Assembly: GCA_963580455.1 (NCBI GenBank)
Contig: OY756958.1
Location: forward strand, 2,492,501 to 2,556,500
Direction of reading: 5' to 3'
Length of the DNA: 64,000 bases
DNA from: Euonymus europaeus
Lineage: Eukaryota; Streptophyta; Magnoliopsida; Celastrales; Celastraceae
Positions 24,460 through 35,175 of the stretch are shown piece by piece (position 1 is the stretch's first letter; every line of letters starts with the position of its first letter). The position numbers and the translations under genes were made by a program. A model generated the notes under the pieces. The model saw only the letters and a list, made by a program, of their open reading frames with translations. It ran no database searches and was not told the DNA's origin.

Positions 24460-25560
24460 TATATGGTCCATATTTCTTCGATTAAATCTTACTACATATG
24501 ACAACTGGAAACCACTCCTTCCCTAAAAAAACCATTACCAACGTCAAAAATTTCTCACGTTGATGCTTATCAACAGCAGCCTTATACTTAGCATTCTTGA
24601 CCTCTAACTTTTTCTTCACCTCTGCCTAAATTGCATCGGCTTGTTGAACTAGATTCTCAGCTACAACATTAACACTTGGTATCTTAGGTAAACGCACCAA
24701 ATCAATAGCTTGCTTTGGTGGTTTCAAATAGACAAGAGCAAAATGTCATTTTCCTGTAGCATTGTGGACAACATTGTTATAAGCAAACTTAGCCTGTGCC
24801 AGCATGATGTCCCATTGTTTTGCTTTATCACCACAAACACTACAAATCAGATTACCCAACGTCCTGTTCAAGGATTATGTCTGGCCATCAGTTTGAGGAT
24901 TAGCTATGCTATTAAATTTCAAATATGTATCCAAATGTTTCCATAGTGTCATCCAAAAGTGACTCAGAAATTTAGAATCCCAATCAAATGTAATAGTAAT
25001 CGATACTCCATGTAAATGAACAACTTCTCGAAAAAACAATCGAGCAATATTGGATGCATCGACAGTCTTTTTACAAGGAATGAAATAAATCATCTTGAAA
25101 AATCTGTCAACCACAACGAATAGAGAGTCGACTCCTCGTTGGGTTCAAGGAAGCCCAAGCACCAAATCCATAGACAAATCTTCCCATATAACACCGGGAA
25201 CATATAAAGGAATGTATAAACCTGTGTTATGAGACTGTCACTTGCTTGTTTGGCACACAAAACACTTGCGAACAAAAGAACTCACATCTATCTTCAAGTG
25301 TAGCAAAAAATACCTCTCTTTCACACTTGCTACCATTTTGTCTCTTCCCAAGTGACCTACTAAACTTCCAGCGTGCAAATCATGAATCAACTATTTTCTT
25401 AAAGAGCTCTTGGAAATACAAAGCCTGTTACCACTAAACAGATAACCATCATATGTAAAGAACTCACCAAAATTTTGATTTAAGTTGCATTTTGCCCAAT
25501 TTTTTACAAAATCATCATCAATGTCATACAGTTCTTTAAGAAACTCGAATCCAATCACTT
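24460..25560 (-). pseudogene. Gypsy integrase region
   Basis: The minus strand encodes an integrase core: [16 protein letters not shown], then [17 protein letters not shown] (canonical SDRDxxF has become FDWDSKF) and NPQTDGQT. Integrase inserts element cDNA into chromosomes. The frame is broken at several points and the C-terminal tail is open only in short pieces. Confidence 0.75.
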
Positions 25561-25599
25561 CTTGTTGCATAGTGACAAGTAAACTGGCTCAACACATCA

Positions 25600-26835
25600 A
25601 CCACCTTGTTTAAAACACTCGATTTGTGTTTTATAATAAAAGAAAATTTCTGCAAGAATGTGCTTCATCGTGCATGCATTTTATTCAAATGTGTGTAATT
25701 GTTAATAAATTTCAGCGCTTGATGATCCATTTACAAAATAAACTCTTTCTGAATCAAATAATGCTCCCAAATTTTCAAAGCACGAACCATCACATAAAAT
25801 TCCTCATTGTAGGTGTTCCACTTTTGTCTAGCATATATCACTCAATTTTTCATTGAAAAATGCAATTGACCATTTTTCCGTGATAAAATGACACAAACTC
25901 CAAACTCGTTGGCACCACATTCAACTTCAAATAGCTTGCTAAAATTTGATAAAACCAAAACAGGGGCTGAACAAAGTCTTTCTTTGATCAATGCAAAGGC
26001 ATGTTCAGCTTCTTCGCCCCATAAGAATTTTCCTTTCTTCAAACACTCGATTATAGATGTTGCAATACTACTGAATCTATGAATAAATCTACAGTAAAAT
26101 ATTTCCAAGCCATGAAAACGCTTCATGTTTCCCATGATTTTGGTGTTGGCCACTCTCAAATTACTCTCACCTTCTCCTCGTCTACATGAGTGCCCTTGGC
26201 ACTAACGATATAACCCAGAAACATTAATCTATATGTTAAGAAAGAGCACTTCTTCAACTGAATGTATAGGTTATTGTCCTTTAATGCTTTGAGTACTTTT
26301 GTAGGTGCAAAAGACGTTCATCTTCACTTCGACTATAAATCAGAATATCGTCGAAATACACCATAAAAAATCTACCAATAAAAGGACATAATACCTGATT
26401 CATAAGCCCCATAAATGTACTTGGTGCATTAGAGAGGCCAAAGGCATCATCAGCCATTCAAATAATCCATCATTTATTTTGAACGTCTTTTTCCACTCAT
26501 CTTCTGGTCGAATACGAATCTGATGGTATCCACTCCTCGAATCTATCTTGGCAAATAATTTTGAGATTGAAAGCATGTCTAACATGTCGTCCAAACATGA
26601 AATAGAAAATTGATACCTGACTGTAATTTTGTTGATTGCACGACTGTCTACACACATCCACCAACTTGCATCTTTCATTGGTGTTAACAACGTAGGGATA
26701 GGGCAAGGGTTCATACTTTCACGGATAAAACCTTTATTCAGTAATTCTTCAACCTTGTCATGTAGGATACCATTCTCCTTTGGACTCATACGATAATGAA
26801 GCAAATTTGGTATTCTCGCCCCGGGCACCAAATCA
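25600..26835 (-). pseudogene. Gypsy reverse transcriptase-RNase H region
   Basis: The minus strand shows [64 protein letters not shown], then after a frame change [10 protein letters not shown] (catalytic YxDD as YFDD, about 26335-26365). RNase H-type GNMKRFHGLEIFYCRFI and WGEEAEHAFALIKERL follow to 25842. Internal deletions and stops mean no single polyprotein can be read. Confidence 0.82.
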
Positions 26836-27599
26836 ATATGGTGTTAAATATTTTTCATATGAGGTAATTCATCAGGAATATCTTCAAACACCAACTCACT
26901 AAAATTGGCCAAAATAGATTGGGCTTGATTCAACAACTTCAACATTAGATTTTGTGATTCATTGACCACCTCGGCTCGAACTACAATTGCATGACACTCC
27001 TGAGCTTTTTTCATGTCAATTTCAAACGCTTTCTCAGAATTTGCTATGGTCAAATGCGTCTTTCCGGCTTCTTTAGGAGAATGCTTACACTTAGGAAACA
27101 TGATTATCTTCTTCGCTTCCCATAAGAACATAAAGACTTATCTCGCCATTTATAATTAATATCTATATCAAATTGCCAAGGTTGGCCAAGAAGGATATGA
27201 CTAGCATCCATATCAACTACATCACAAACTACTTTATCTCAATAGTACTTACTAATGTAAATAGGAACCCAACAAGTTTCAACCACCTGCATTTTCGAAC
27301 TTTTTTGGATCCATCTGATTGCATTTGGTGAAGGACGCTTTTCTGTCTTCAAACCCAGATCATCCACCAACTTTTTTGTTAAAAAATTCTCACAACATTC
27401 ATTTTCAATAATCAGGTTATAAATATTGTTATTAACAACCCAAAATGCTGTAAATATATTTTCTATTGAGATTCCTCAACCTTTGGAGAGCACATCACTC
27501 GTCTCACCACACAATTCAGTAAGGCTTCTTCTTCTTCTTCAGGAACGTCATCAACCTGCTCCTCATAATCTACTTGAAAAGTGTCATCATTCTTATAAC

Positions 27600-28760
27600 T
27601 ATAATTGGTCGTTTGATCCACCATATTAACATGTTTTCGATCTAGACACTCATGAAATCGGTGACTAGGTTTGCCACACCTGTAACATTTATCTCTAGTG
27701 GGTCTATTATATGGGTTGTTGGAATTATTTCATCTTCCTCTTCCCACTGGAAGGGATTGGTCTTGGTTCCGATTCGTTCCACCCTGTCTTGTTCCAAATC
27801 TACCACTAACTGTCCCATCAGATTGTTGATATGTGGGCCTGGATTGAGACTAGGTCTTCACTTTAGGTGATTTTCCTCTCTTAGCAGCAACTTTAGAGGA
27901 CTCAAGATCTCCATCCCTTATAAACATGAGTTTAGTGGTCGATCTAACCTTGGCTTGTGCTTTCAAGGCCAAGTTATAGGCTTCAGTTACTGTCCGTATT
28001 ACTTGCATGAAGGTTTTGTCACGGATTGAAGGCCTCAATCTACCTAGATATCGTGACACTTGCACTGATTCTGACTCATTCAAATTATTACACATCTTCG
28101 GTCGCTTCCATTCAGAAGTATATTCGAACACTGATCTAGTTCCTTGACTGCAACTTCTGGTACAAATGAAACAGATACTATAAGTAATCTGTGGGTAGGA
28201 ACCAACTGTGAATAAGTTGCTCCATCCCTCTCCACGTACATATTGGTTGTTTAAACTGTCGTCTCCTTGTTGTTTGAAGTTCATCCCACCAAACGGCAGC
28301 CCCACTCTTTATACGATATGTTACCATCTTGACTCTTCGATTTTCTGAAATCTTCGTCATATCAAAGAATCTGAAAACCTTATAGAGCCAATCAAGAACA
28401 CCCTCAATTAACAAGTTTCCATCAAAAGAAATTGAAACCCTCCAAGAACCTGACTATAATTTTGTCCAGCATCTCCATAATCACCTTCTTTTAGATCCTC
28501 TTCAATGTCAGAATCTTCCATGAGGCTTGGATATACAGAAGGTATATGTTGTCTACCAGAATTTGGTTGTTGAACCCATGGGTTAACAACAGCTCGGCTA
28601 CAATGAAAGTCTTGTGTCACATCACGAGCACCATTCCTTGCCTCCAGTTGATCCTGGCCAGCGTTGACTCGCAACTTCCCAAGAAAATGAAGGACTTCGG
28701 CCATCTGTTGCCTTTGTTTCGTCAGTTATTGTCGTTTTACTTCAAACGCAGCCCATAGAT
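27600..28760 (-). pseudogene. Gypsy Gag region with zinc knuckle
   Basis: Capsid-like segments KMVTYRIKSGAAVWWDELQ and QPICTWRGMEQLIHSWFLP occur in successive frames. They are followed by SVFEYTSEWKRPKM, a CNNLNESESVQVSRYLGRL segment, and a CX2CX4HX4C zinc knuckle (CYRCGKPSHRFHEC, about 27645-27690). At least two frame changes separate the pieces. Confidence 0.78.
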
Positions 28761-28835
28761 TGTCTACACCTCAACCAGTGTCATTATGGTTTTGATTTCG
28801 TTCTTGGTTAGAGATATTAAACAAGAAAGTGACTT

Positions 28836-28847
28836 GCTCTGATACCA
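28836..28847 (-). other. Retrotransposon primer-binding site
   Basis: TGGTATCAGAGC on the minus strand is complementary to the 3' end of plant initiator tRNA-Met. It lies two bases inside the 5' LTR of the 5.47-kb Gypsy element. Confidence 0.88.
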
Positions 28848-28849
28848 CC

Positions 28850-29347
28850 AAACGAAACACTGAAGCTTGATAAATTGAAATCGTTCACGACAATAATAGG
28901 AACTTAGAATCCACTAAGGAACAATTGAGAAAAATGAAAGATTTTTATTGAATAATAATTGAAGTATCTACAATGGTATATAGAAGACTTATTTATAGCT
29001 AAAACAGAAACACTAATTGAACTAGAATTGAAAATTCTAAATAAACTAGGAAACTTAACTAGAAACGTGCTGAAATGTTAATTAATCCTGTAGGACTTCT
29101 AAACAGCTACAAAAACGTGTTCTAATGAACCACAACTAGGCAAGCTTGAGTAAACCATTAGATCTCTGAAAAAAGTCCTTGGAAACATATTATAATAAAT
29201 AAATGGATCCTTGGATAAAAATATATGGCCGGTCAAAGTTGGGAAAATATATGGCCGGTCAAAGTTGGGACTTGTACTAATTATTTCTTATTCTTGCTAG
29301 AACAATCTAACTTAAACAATAACTCATCGACAACCTGTTCTACGTCA
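28850..29347 (-). repeat. 5' LTR of the Gypsy element
   Basis: 498 bp, paired with 23876-24293. It carries a tandem doubling of ATATGGCCGGTCAAAGTT (29222-29270). Its outer end TACGTCA is followed by the GTTTG target duplication. Confidence 0.88.
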
Positions 29348-29610
29348 GTTTGAATGCCCGTTGAATATTGGTTCTCTTATTTTGAGGAATCTCTATGGAG
29401 CAGTATAGTTTTGTTTCTTATTGAATGAATATTTATTCTAAAAAAAAGTTCTAAGGAAAAAAAAATCAAAAGCAAATGTTAGGTTGTCGAAGGTTGGTCT
29501 GATTGACTAAGGACAAATCGCATATATTTTATTTTGGTAACATAAGTGGATTATTTTATAATTTGTCACATCATTTTAGATTAGATAACTAAACTGTTAG
29601 AATATTCAAT
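29348..29610 (+). mobile_element. LINE 3' end (right part) and shared tail
   Basis: It continues the LINE interrupted at 23875. From about 29460 it is collinear with 8716-8900 (TTAGGTTGTCGAAGGTTGGT, CTGTTAGAATATTCAATAGAC). The LINE tail therefore belonged to the duplicated dioxygenase unit. Confidence 0.6.
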
Positions 29611-29632
29611 AGACACGACATTTAGAACAACT

Positions 29633-29693
29633 AAATGCCACGATAATCTTTAGTAGTAGCATTGCCCTTCCCATTAGCACGACTAACGAACCA
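29633..29693 (-). pseudogene. Dioxygenase exon-3 terminal relic
   Basis: The minus strand reads VSRANGKGNATTKDYRGI and TAG, a mutated C-terminus of the array protein. A further, more damaged repeat of the same bases lies at about 29745-29800. Both sit just downstream of copy 4. Confidence 0.75.
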
Positions 29694-29832
29694 TAAACAA
29701 GCCAACATTGAGGAATATAAAAAGGTTACATATATGATAGAGAAAGTAAATGCTGCAAGTAGCTAGCATTGCCCTTCTCATTAGCACGATTAAACAAGCC
29801 AACATTAAGGATAAGGAATATAAAGAAGGTTA

Positions 29833-31034
29833 CTAAATGCCACAATAATCTCCAATAGTAGCATCGATCTTCCAATTATTTTTAGCAAAATTAGCCGACC
29901 AGAAACTGTTGTATTCATTCAGGTAAAAAGGTTTGAAGAGCAAAGGGTGTTGCTCGTCCACCAACTCCTCTGGAACCTTCACCAAATCACCGCCTTTTGG
30001 AGATGAAAACAATTGTGCCGAATACCTCGTCTCCTTCTCGCTCTTTATCACACGATGATACTGATTGTGCAATTGCCCATTCGACCACTCCTGTCATAAA
30101 ATCAAATCAATTATTCATGACATCAACAAATAAAACTAATGAAAACTTCTGAAGGGGTCAATTAGGAAAAAGTTGATCAAACTCGATGTATTCGTTTAGA
30201 TGAGAATTGTACATTCTGGAGATTTGTAGAGTCTCATTGATAGCGTGCCTAGTGAAAAAGTAAGGCATGTGGACGGCTTACATGGAAAATATCCCCGAAC
30301 AAGACGAGAAACGTGTCTGGTGATAATTGGATGTTGATCCAATCTCCATTCTTGTTTTGCATCTCTAAACTACCAACTTGGTTGTCATGTATTATGGTAA
30401 TCCTGGATTTATCTGTGTGAGTACTTAGACCAATGCGAGGATCAGTAGAAGTGTCTTGCGGTGGTGAATATTTCATGAACTTAAGAAGATAGTCAGTGGA
30501 GTCCATGTGTTTCTCCAAGTATTTCTCAAAAATGATTTGGTCTAACTCCACTACCTGCCTGGAGAAATAGTGTATACTTTTGCTGCCAAAAATTACACAA
30601 TTCATATTAAGACAAAACCAAAATGAAGATCAAGAACTTTTGTGTAAATTATATATTACAAACCTAAGCGTGGGATTCCCTTGAGGCCATAACGGTTTGG
30701 TGAAGTTTTCGACCTCATCGAAGACATCGGCACCTTGAATCCCCATACCCTCAAACACCGTGGCATTATACCCAATATAACCACGAAAGGGATCTGCATA
30801 AACATTGTGCTTTTTAGTATCCGTAGGGAGGTCAAAAAGTTCTTCCACTGCACCAAATAGAGCATTGTGGGCTTCTTCAGGGATTTTGTTGTACAAAGCT
30901 TGAAAGAAACCATACTCTTTCAGTGCTTCCTTCACTTGAACTTTCAGTGAATCCCACTCAGGACTGCCTGGATTTAGTGCACCAGGTGTGTTGAAGTCTA
31001 TGACTGGAATCTTAGGGGATTCTAAACTGTCCAT
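29833..31034 (-). CDS. AOP-like 2-oxoglutarate/Fe(II)-dependent dioxygenase, array copy 4 (27-bp in-frame deletion)
   Basis: Exons 31034-30664, 30582-30282 and 30090-29833 give 309 aa. The joins are intact GT-AG; introns are 81 and 191 nt. Exon 2 lacks nine codons present in all other copies: VVELDQIIFEKYLEKHMDS against EQMVCRMVFESLGVEKYLEK. Ligands H179, D181 (THTDKSR) and H236 and the 2OG pair R246/S248 remain. HNPYHRV is HNQYHRV, RGKE is SEKE, and AWSNG is EWSNG. Exon 1 begins like copies 1/2 (ESPKIPVIDF) but its middle (VFEGMGIQGADVFDEV) is like copy 3. The reading frame is complete. The lost helix and the substitutions at conserved sites suggest an altered or weakened enzyme. Confidence 0.82.
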
Positions 31035-31286
31035 TTAACTTTTCTAACAGAAAGATGGATTTCTAGTGTGTGTGTTTTGCTACTGGGGATGCTGGGATTT
31101 GTAGCTGTTGAGAAGCTGCTTTTATGCTGCTTGTGGACAAATGAATAGCCACAATTTTGAGGCAGTTGACAATTAATTGGGAGAATGTCCAAAACACGGC
31201 CACATTATAGCTTTGGGGCAACCACAATGGTGGTTATTTACTAGGGATAACAAATGTTTGAGAGATGTATTTTTGTTGATGTAGCT
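31035..31286. other. 5' flank of dioxygenase 4
   Basis: It carries the shared leader (GGGATTTGTAGCTGTTGAGA) and a shortened conserved box (AATTGGGAGAATGTCCAAAA, lacking TTGCAATGACG). It ends at the target site of the inverted-repeat element. Confidence 0.6.
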
Positions 31287-32029
31287 GTTTTGGAGGATCC
31301 GGGGGAGGACCTGTGCACTACTGCACAGGTCTTTGACCGGTTCACATTAATAGCCATCAGATCATCTAAAATAGTTGTTATATTATTTAATAAAATTTTA
31401 AATTTTTTAAAATATCATTTATCCTTTGTTTGTGTTTATCTCTTTGTTTCTAGTTTCTACTCTCTTATACGGTTCTATCCAAATATGATTCAACCTCTGG
31501 TTTACAGAAATTGCAAGAAGGCAGTCGTTGAATCAAAAATTATATCGACGCGAAAAAGAATTTTCGGAGTAGATCTGCGATTCCTTGGTCCTTCGAGGCC
31601 CCCACAGCTATGATGCTGGCTGCCACGATCCAAGCTCTGCTTGCTGAACTCATGATTTCCTTCTCTTTGATTTAAAAATCTTTGAACGAAAGCACACAAT
31701 CTAAGATTCCTTTTATGTGAGCAGAAGTGGATATGAGAATTTTTGTAGATGGAGAAGCTCGGGAGCGGACACTTGACCTTTATAGATCGAGCTTGGTAAA
31801 GAACAATATATTGGTAGAAACAAACAACGATTTTTGTTTAGAGAGAGAAAGTGTACAAACATAAGAGAGGTGTTACTGGTGGGTCGTTTTTAGATTTAGA
31901 GTAGAGAGAGAAAATGCACAAACAGAAGAAGAGAGGCGTTGGTGGTGGTAGTGTTGTGGGAGAGAGAGAGAGAGTACAAGCAGGAGAGATAATGTTGAGG
32001 AGAGAGATTAAAAAGAAGTCCACCTGTTT

Positions 32030-33126
32030 TAGGGGTGTAAACGAGCCGCTCACGAGCGGCTCGGCGTTCGGCTCGAAAAAAACTCGTTCGTGATCGATTC
32101 GATTAATAAACGAGTCGAGCTTGAGCTTGATTTTGAGGCTCGATTTATAAACGAGCCGAGCTTGAGCAACATAAAACTCGGCTCGTTAAGGCTCGTGAGC
32201 TAGCTCGATATAGGCTCGTGAGCTCGGCTCGATAGTAGGCTCGTGAGCTAGCTCGTAGTTAAGTCATTTAAGTAACTCATGCTAATGTAACTATATATGT
32301 TATATAACACGATTGTGAATATATGATAATGTAAGTTAACAAGTTATATCCCTAAACCCTAAACATATGTAAAAAATCATAAATGACTAAACCCTTATGT
32401 TATATAACATAATTCATGATAATATGAGTTATAAACCAAAAACATAAACTCATTTGATTTAACCTTATGATAATATAAGTTATAACACAATTCATGATAA
32501 CTTATATTCCCTAAACCTATGATTTAAATTTATGATAATATAAGTTATAACCCTAAAGGACTAAACCCCTATGTTATAATTAAATTATATTATAAGTAAT
32601 AATTAAAAATATTTATATTTTATAATACTCAGAATAAAATTAATTTTTATTAAATTAAATATTTATGTGTCTATATATATTATTTTTTATAAATTAAATT
32701 AATATATAAAAATACTATATATTTAAGAGAAATGATATATTAATTAATGTTTCACCTTAAGTCAACAAACTTGTGTAGCTTAGTTGGTCTAAAGACTTAC
32801 CTTTAGTTGGAGGTCATAGGTTCTAATCCAACCAAAAGTAACTTTTTCAGAGTTTTCAAAAAAATAAACGAGCAGCTTATCGAGCTCTATAACGAGCCCG
32901 AACTTGAGCAAATAATCAAGTTGTTTATCGAGCTTGGCTCGAGCTCGGCTCGTTTATAGAATAATCGAGCATTTGGCGAGTCGAGCTCGAGCCCTTTGGA
33001 ATACTAATCGAGCCGAGCTCGAATAAAAATTCTAGCTCGAGTCGAGCTCGAGCTCGAGCTCAAGCTTACCTTATTAGAACCGAGCCGAGCCTGAACATAT
33101 CTCGGCTCGGCTCGATTACACCCCTA
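32030..33126. mobile_element. Nested hAT-like element rich in GAGCCGAGCTCGAGC palindromes, 1.10 kb
   Basis: Terminal inverted repeats TAGGGGTGTAAACGAGCC (left) and GGCTCGATTACACCCCTA (right) have a perfect 8-bp target duplication ACCTGTTT (32022-32029 and 33127-33134). Subterminal regions are packed with GAGCC/GGCTCG and GAGCTCGAG palindromes, possible transposase-binding sites. The centre (32280-32760) is AT-rich. No transposase is encoded. Confidence 0.92.
32770..32842 (+). other. Degenerate tRNA-like / Pol III promoter-like segment
   Basis: It has an A-box-like TAGCTTAGTTGG (32776-32787), a B-box-like GGTTCTAATCC (32819-32829), and ends that could pair as an acceptor stem (ACTTGTG with CAAAAGT, 6 of 7 pairs). 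The arms between do not form a clean cloverleaf. It is probably a tRNA-derived (SINE-like) scrap captured by the hAT element, not a working tRNA gene. Confidence 0.4.
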
Positions 33127-33264
33127 ACCTGTTTACAACCAATCTATATTTTTAACTAAAATCATAACCGTAAGATCTATTTTAAATGATCTGATGGCTA
33201 TTAATGTGAACCGGTCAAAGACCTGTGCAGTAGTGCACAGGTCCTCCCCCGGATCGGTTTTGGA

Positions 33265-34030
33265 AGATGTGATTTGCTGATATATGACTTAACTTTTGGA
33301 TAATAGAAGTGTGATTTAATATTAGTTTTAGTGGAAAAAAGTATGGAGGAACGAAATGTTAATAACTTGATTAATGAGAAATGAAAAAATTGTATTAAGA
33401 GATGTGTTTTGCTAATATAACTGTATTAAGAGACATATTTTGCTCATATCGATAAGTATGTGAGACCATTTTTTATATAATAGATGTGACATCCAATTGA
33501 AGAATTGGAGAATTGTGATTACCATACATAATAAACTTCTACATGTCTTTAAGTTCTTTCATCACACACAATCCCACACAATTACTAAAAAGTTTTTTAA
33601 TCATATAGGGTGACCCTAGAGAAATCAACCCCTATGAACTTACCGCCTAGCCAACCCCTATTCCCCAGTCGCCATTTAACAAAGGGTTAATGATAAATAC
33701 ACTCAAATTTATTTTACACCGAAGCTAGTTCATAGGTTTTCTGTCTTGAAAGTCAAGCACTTGTCATTATCAAAGGTAGATTTTCACATTTGTTTTTGCG
33801 TGATATTCCCAAAGCCAGTTTTCACTTTCACGTGCATTTAATAATGTTTTTCTTGATGATTGACGGTCAATCACGTGAATGTAATTGCCAATTTTTATTT
33901 TATTTTTAGAATAAAATGATTTGTATCAAAGAAGCAACAGTACATCATGTGCAATAGTTTGCCCAACAGAAGCAGACACTGCATGCTCAGGGGCAAACGG
34001 CATTGTCCCTAGCGTCACACATATATATAT
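33265..34030. other. Intergenic region between TIR element and Copia element
   Basis: 33530-33700 matches pieces of the copy 1 upstream flank (4290-4360 and 6620-6700), so this is old array flank. It ends in a (TA)n run (34020-34030) where the Copia element inserted. No gene. Confidence 0.5.
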
Positions 34031-34719
34031 TAACAAAAACACATTCTGGAGTTTATTATTCATGATCAGTTGCCTTTTTCTTCATATAAAAGCAGCAATA
34101 ATTTGTGAAATTAATTCATGTTTAATACTCACCCAAGCTAGACACCACACTCAATCAAACACACACCAGCATATATACATGTATATCTCAAGATTAAGAG
34201 CTGAACATACCATTTTGAGAAGAAATGGAAGAGGAACCAGCAGCTGTAGATGAGGATATCATAGCCATTTTTGCTCCTTACCTTCAAGTGCCAAAGCTGA
34301 AAAACAGAGAGCAAAACCAGCAATCTTTTCTTCCAAACAATCACAAGAATAGGTACTACTTGTAGTAGCCAAAGAACAAGACGTGAAGCACCAGAAGATG
34401 TTGAAACTTTTTCGTAAGAAATGCTTCACTTTTCCAAGAGGTATACTTTTCACATACCTACCAACACATGCCACATTGGTACTTATACCATACTTGTAAA
34501 GTGAAGGCCCAATGCTTACTTGTATTGGGCTTAAGCATGAAAACCCAATAGCATTGTTTTTGGCTACCCATAAACATTAGTCACTAAGATTAGCTCATTT
34601 CCATAATCTAGAATAATTTGAGTCTAATCACTTCTTTATACATCATAGATTGTCTACTTAAATGAGCAATACATAGATTAACTAGATCACATTAGTCCAT
34701 TTGATAATTTAATCCAACA
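34031..34719 (-). repeat. 3' LTR of the Copia element
   Basis: 689 bp, gap-free match to 40030-40718 with 7 substitutions, three of them clustered (TTTAATACTC against TTTTTGACTC). Confidence 0.93.
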
Positions 34720-35175
34720 ATCTCCCTCTTGGACAATGTGAGCTAGATACCTTTATAATCCAGAATTGCTCAATCTTTAATGTGGCCAACAATGAAGCAA
34801 CAATCTATAATGTCAAACATGACTAACCATGATCATTAACCGTATGCATGTGTACCATAACACCTGTAAGTAAACTCACTCGAAGGAGTGAAAATTTACT
34901 ATAAAATTGGATTTTCACATGCCAATGATCAATACATAATAGGGCACTAGAAAGATACATGCAGCTGAAACTTTATGTTTGTAGAAACTCAGCATGTTAC
35001 TTTCTATGTCGTTACCATAGCTTAGCTTTACAGTGATCTTTCAACTGAGGCTATGTGACAATTACAGATTTCCAACAATGTACTTAAACATAAGAATTCC
35101 ATAATCACTTTATAGAACACAGACATATATTTCTCATATATATAAATGAGATACAAAGTAAACATGATACATTCT

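Larger units (their letters stand above)
23876..29347 (-). mobile_element. Complete-length but degenerate Ty3/Gypsy retrotransposon, 5.47 kb
   Basis: LTRs lie at 23876-24293 (418 bp) and 28850-29347 (498 bp). The TSD is GTTTG at 23871-23875 and 29348-29352. LTR termini are TGACG...CGTCA (the inner end of the right LTR has mutated to AAACG). A primer-binding site TGGTATCAGAGC (initiator tRNA-Met type) lies at 28847-28836 on the minus strand. A purine tract (AGTGGAGGGGAT) precedes the 3' LTR. Internal order on the minus strand is gag, zinc knuckle, protease region, RT, RNase H, integrase, with many stops and frameshifts. The LTRs differ by substitutions and by gaps of about 55 and 23 nt, so insertion is not recent. 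It is inserted in a LINE. Confidence 0.92.
31295..33256. mobile_element. Long terminal-inverted-repeat element (Mutator- or hAT-like), 1.96 kb with nested hAT
   Basis: About 80-bp inverted arms start GATCCGGGGGAGGACC at 31296 and are mirrored to 33255 with only one mismatch in the first 75 bases or so. An apparent 8-bp target duplication GTTTTGGA lies at 31287-31294 and 33257-33264. Each arm contains its own hairpin, CTGTGCACTACTGCACAG. No transposase is visible. A separate hAT-like element (32030-33126) is inserted inside. Long arms suggest a Mutator-type foldback element, but the 8-bp duplication would also fit hAT. Confidence 0.8.

Noticed and set aside
32770..32842. Functional tRNA gene
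   Set aside because: The T- and anticodon stems do not pair well, position 37 would not be a purine, and it lies inside a transposon; kept only as a tRNA-like scrap.
34138..34474. Two minus-strand frames repeated at 40137-40473
   Set aside because: They lie inside the Copia LTRs and are duplicated only because the LTRs are.
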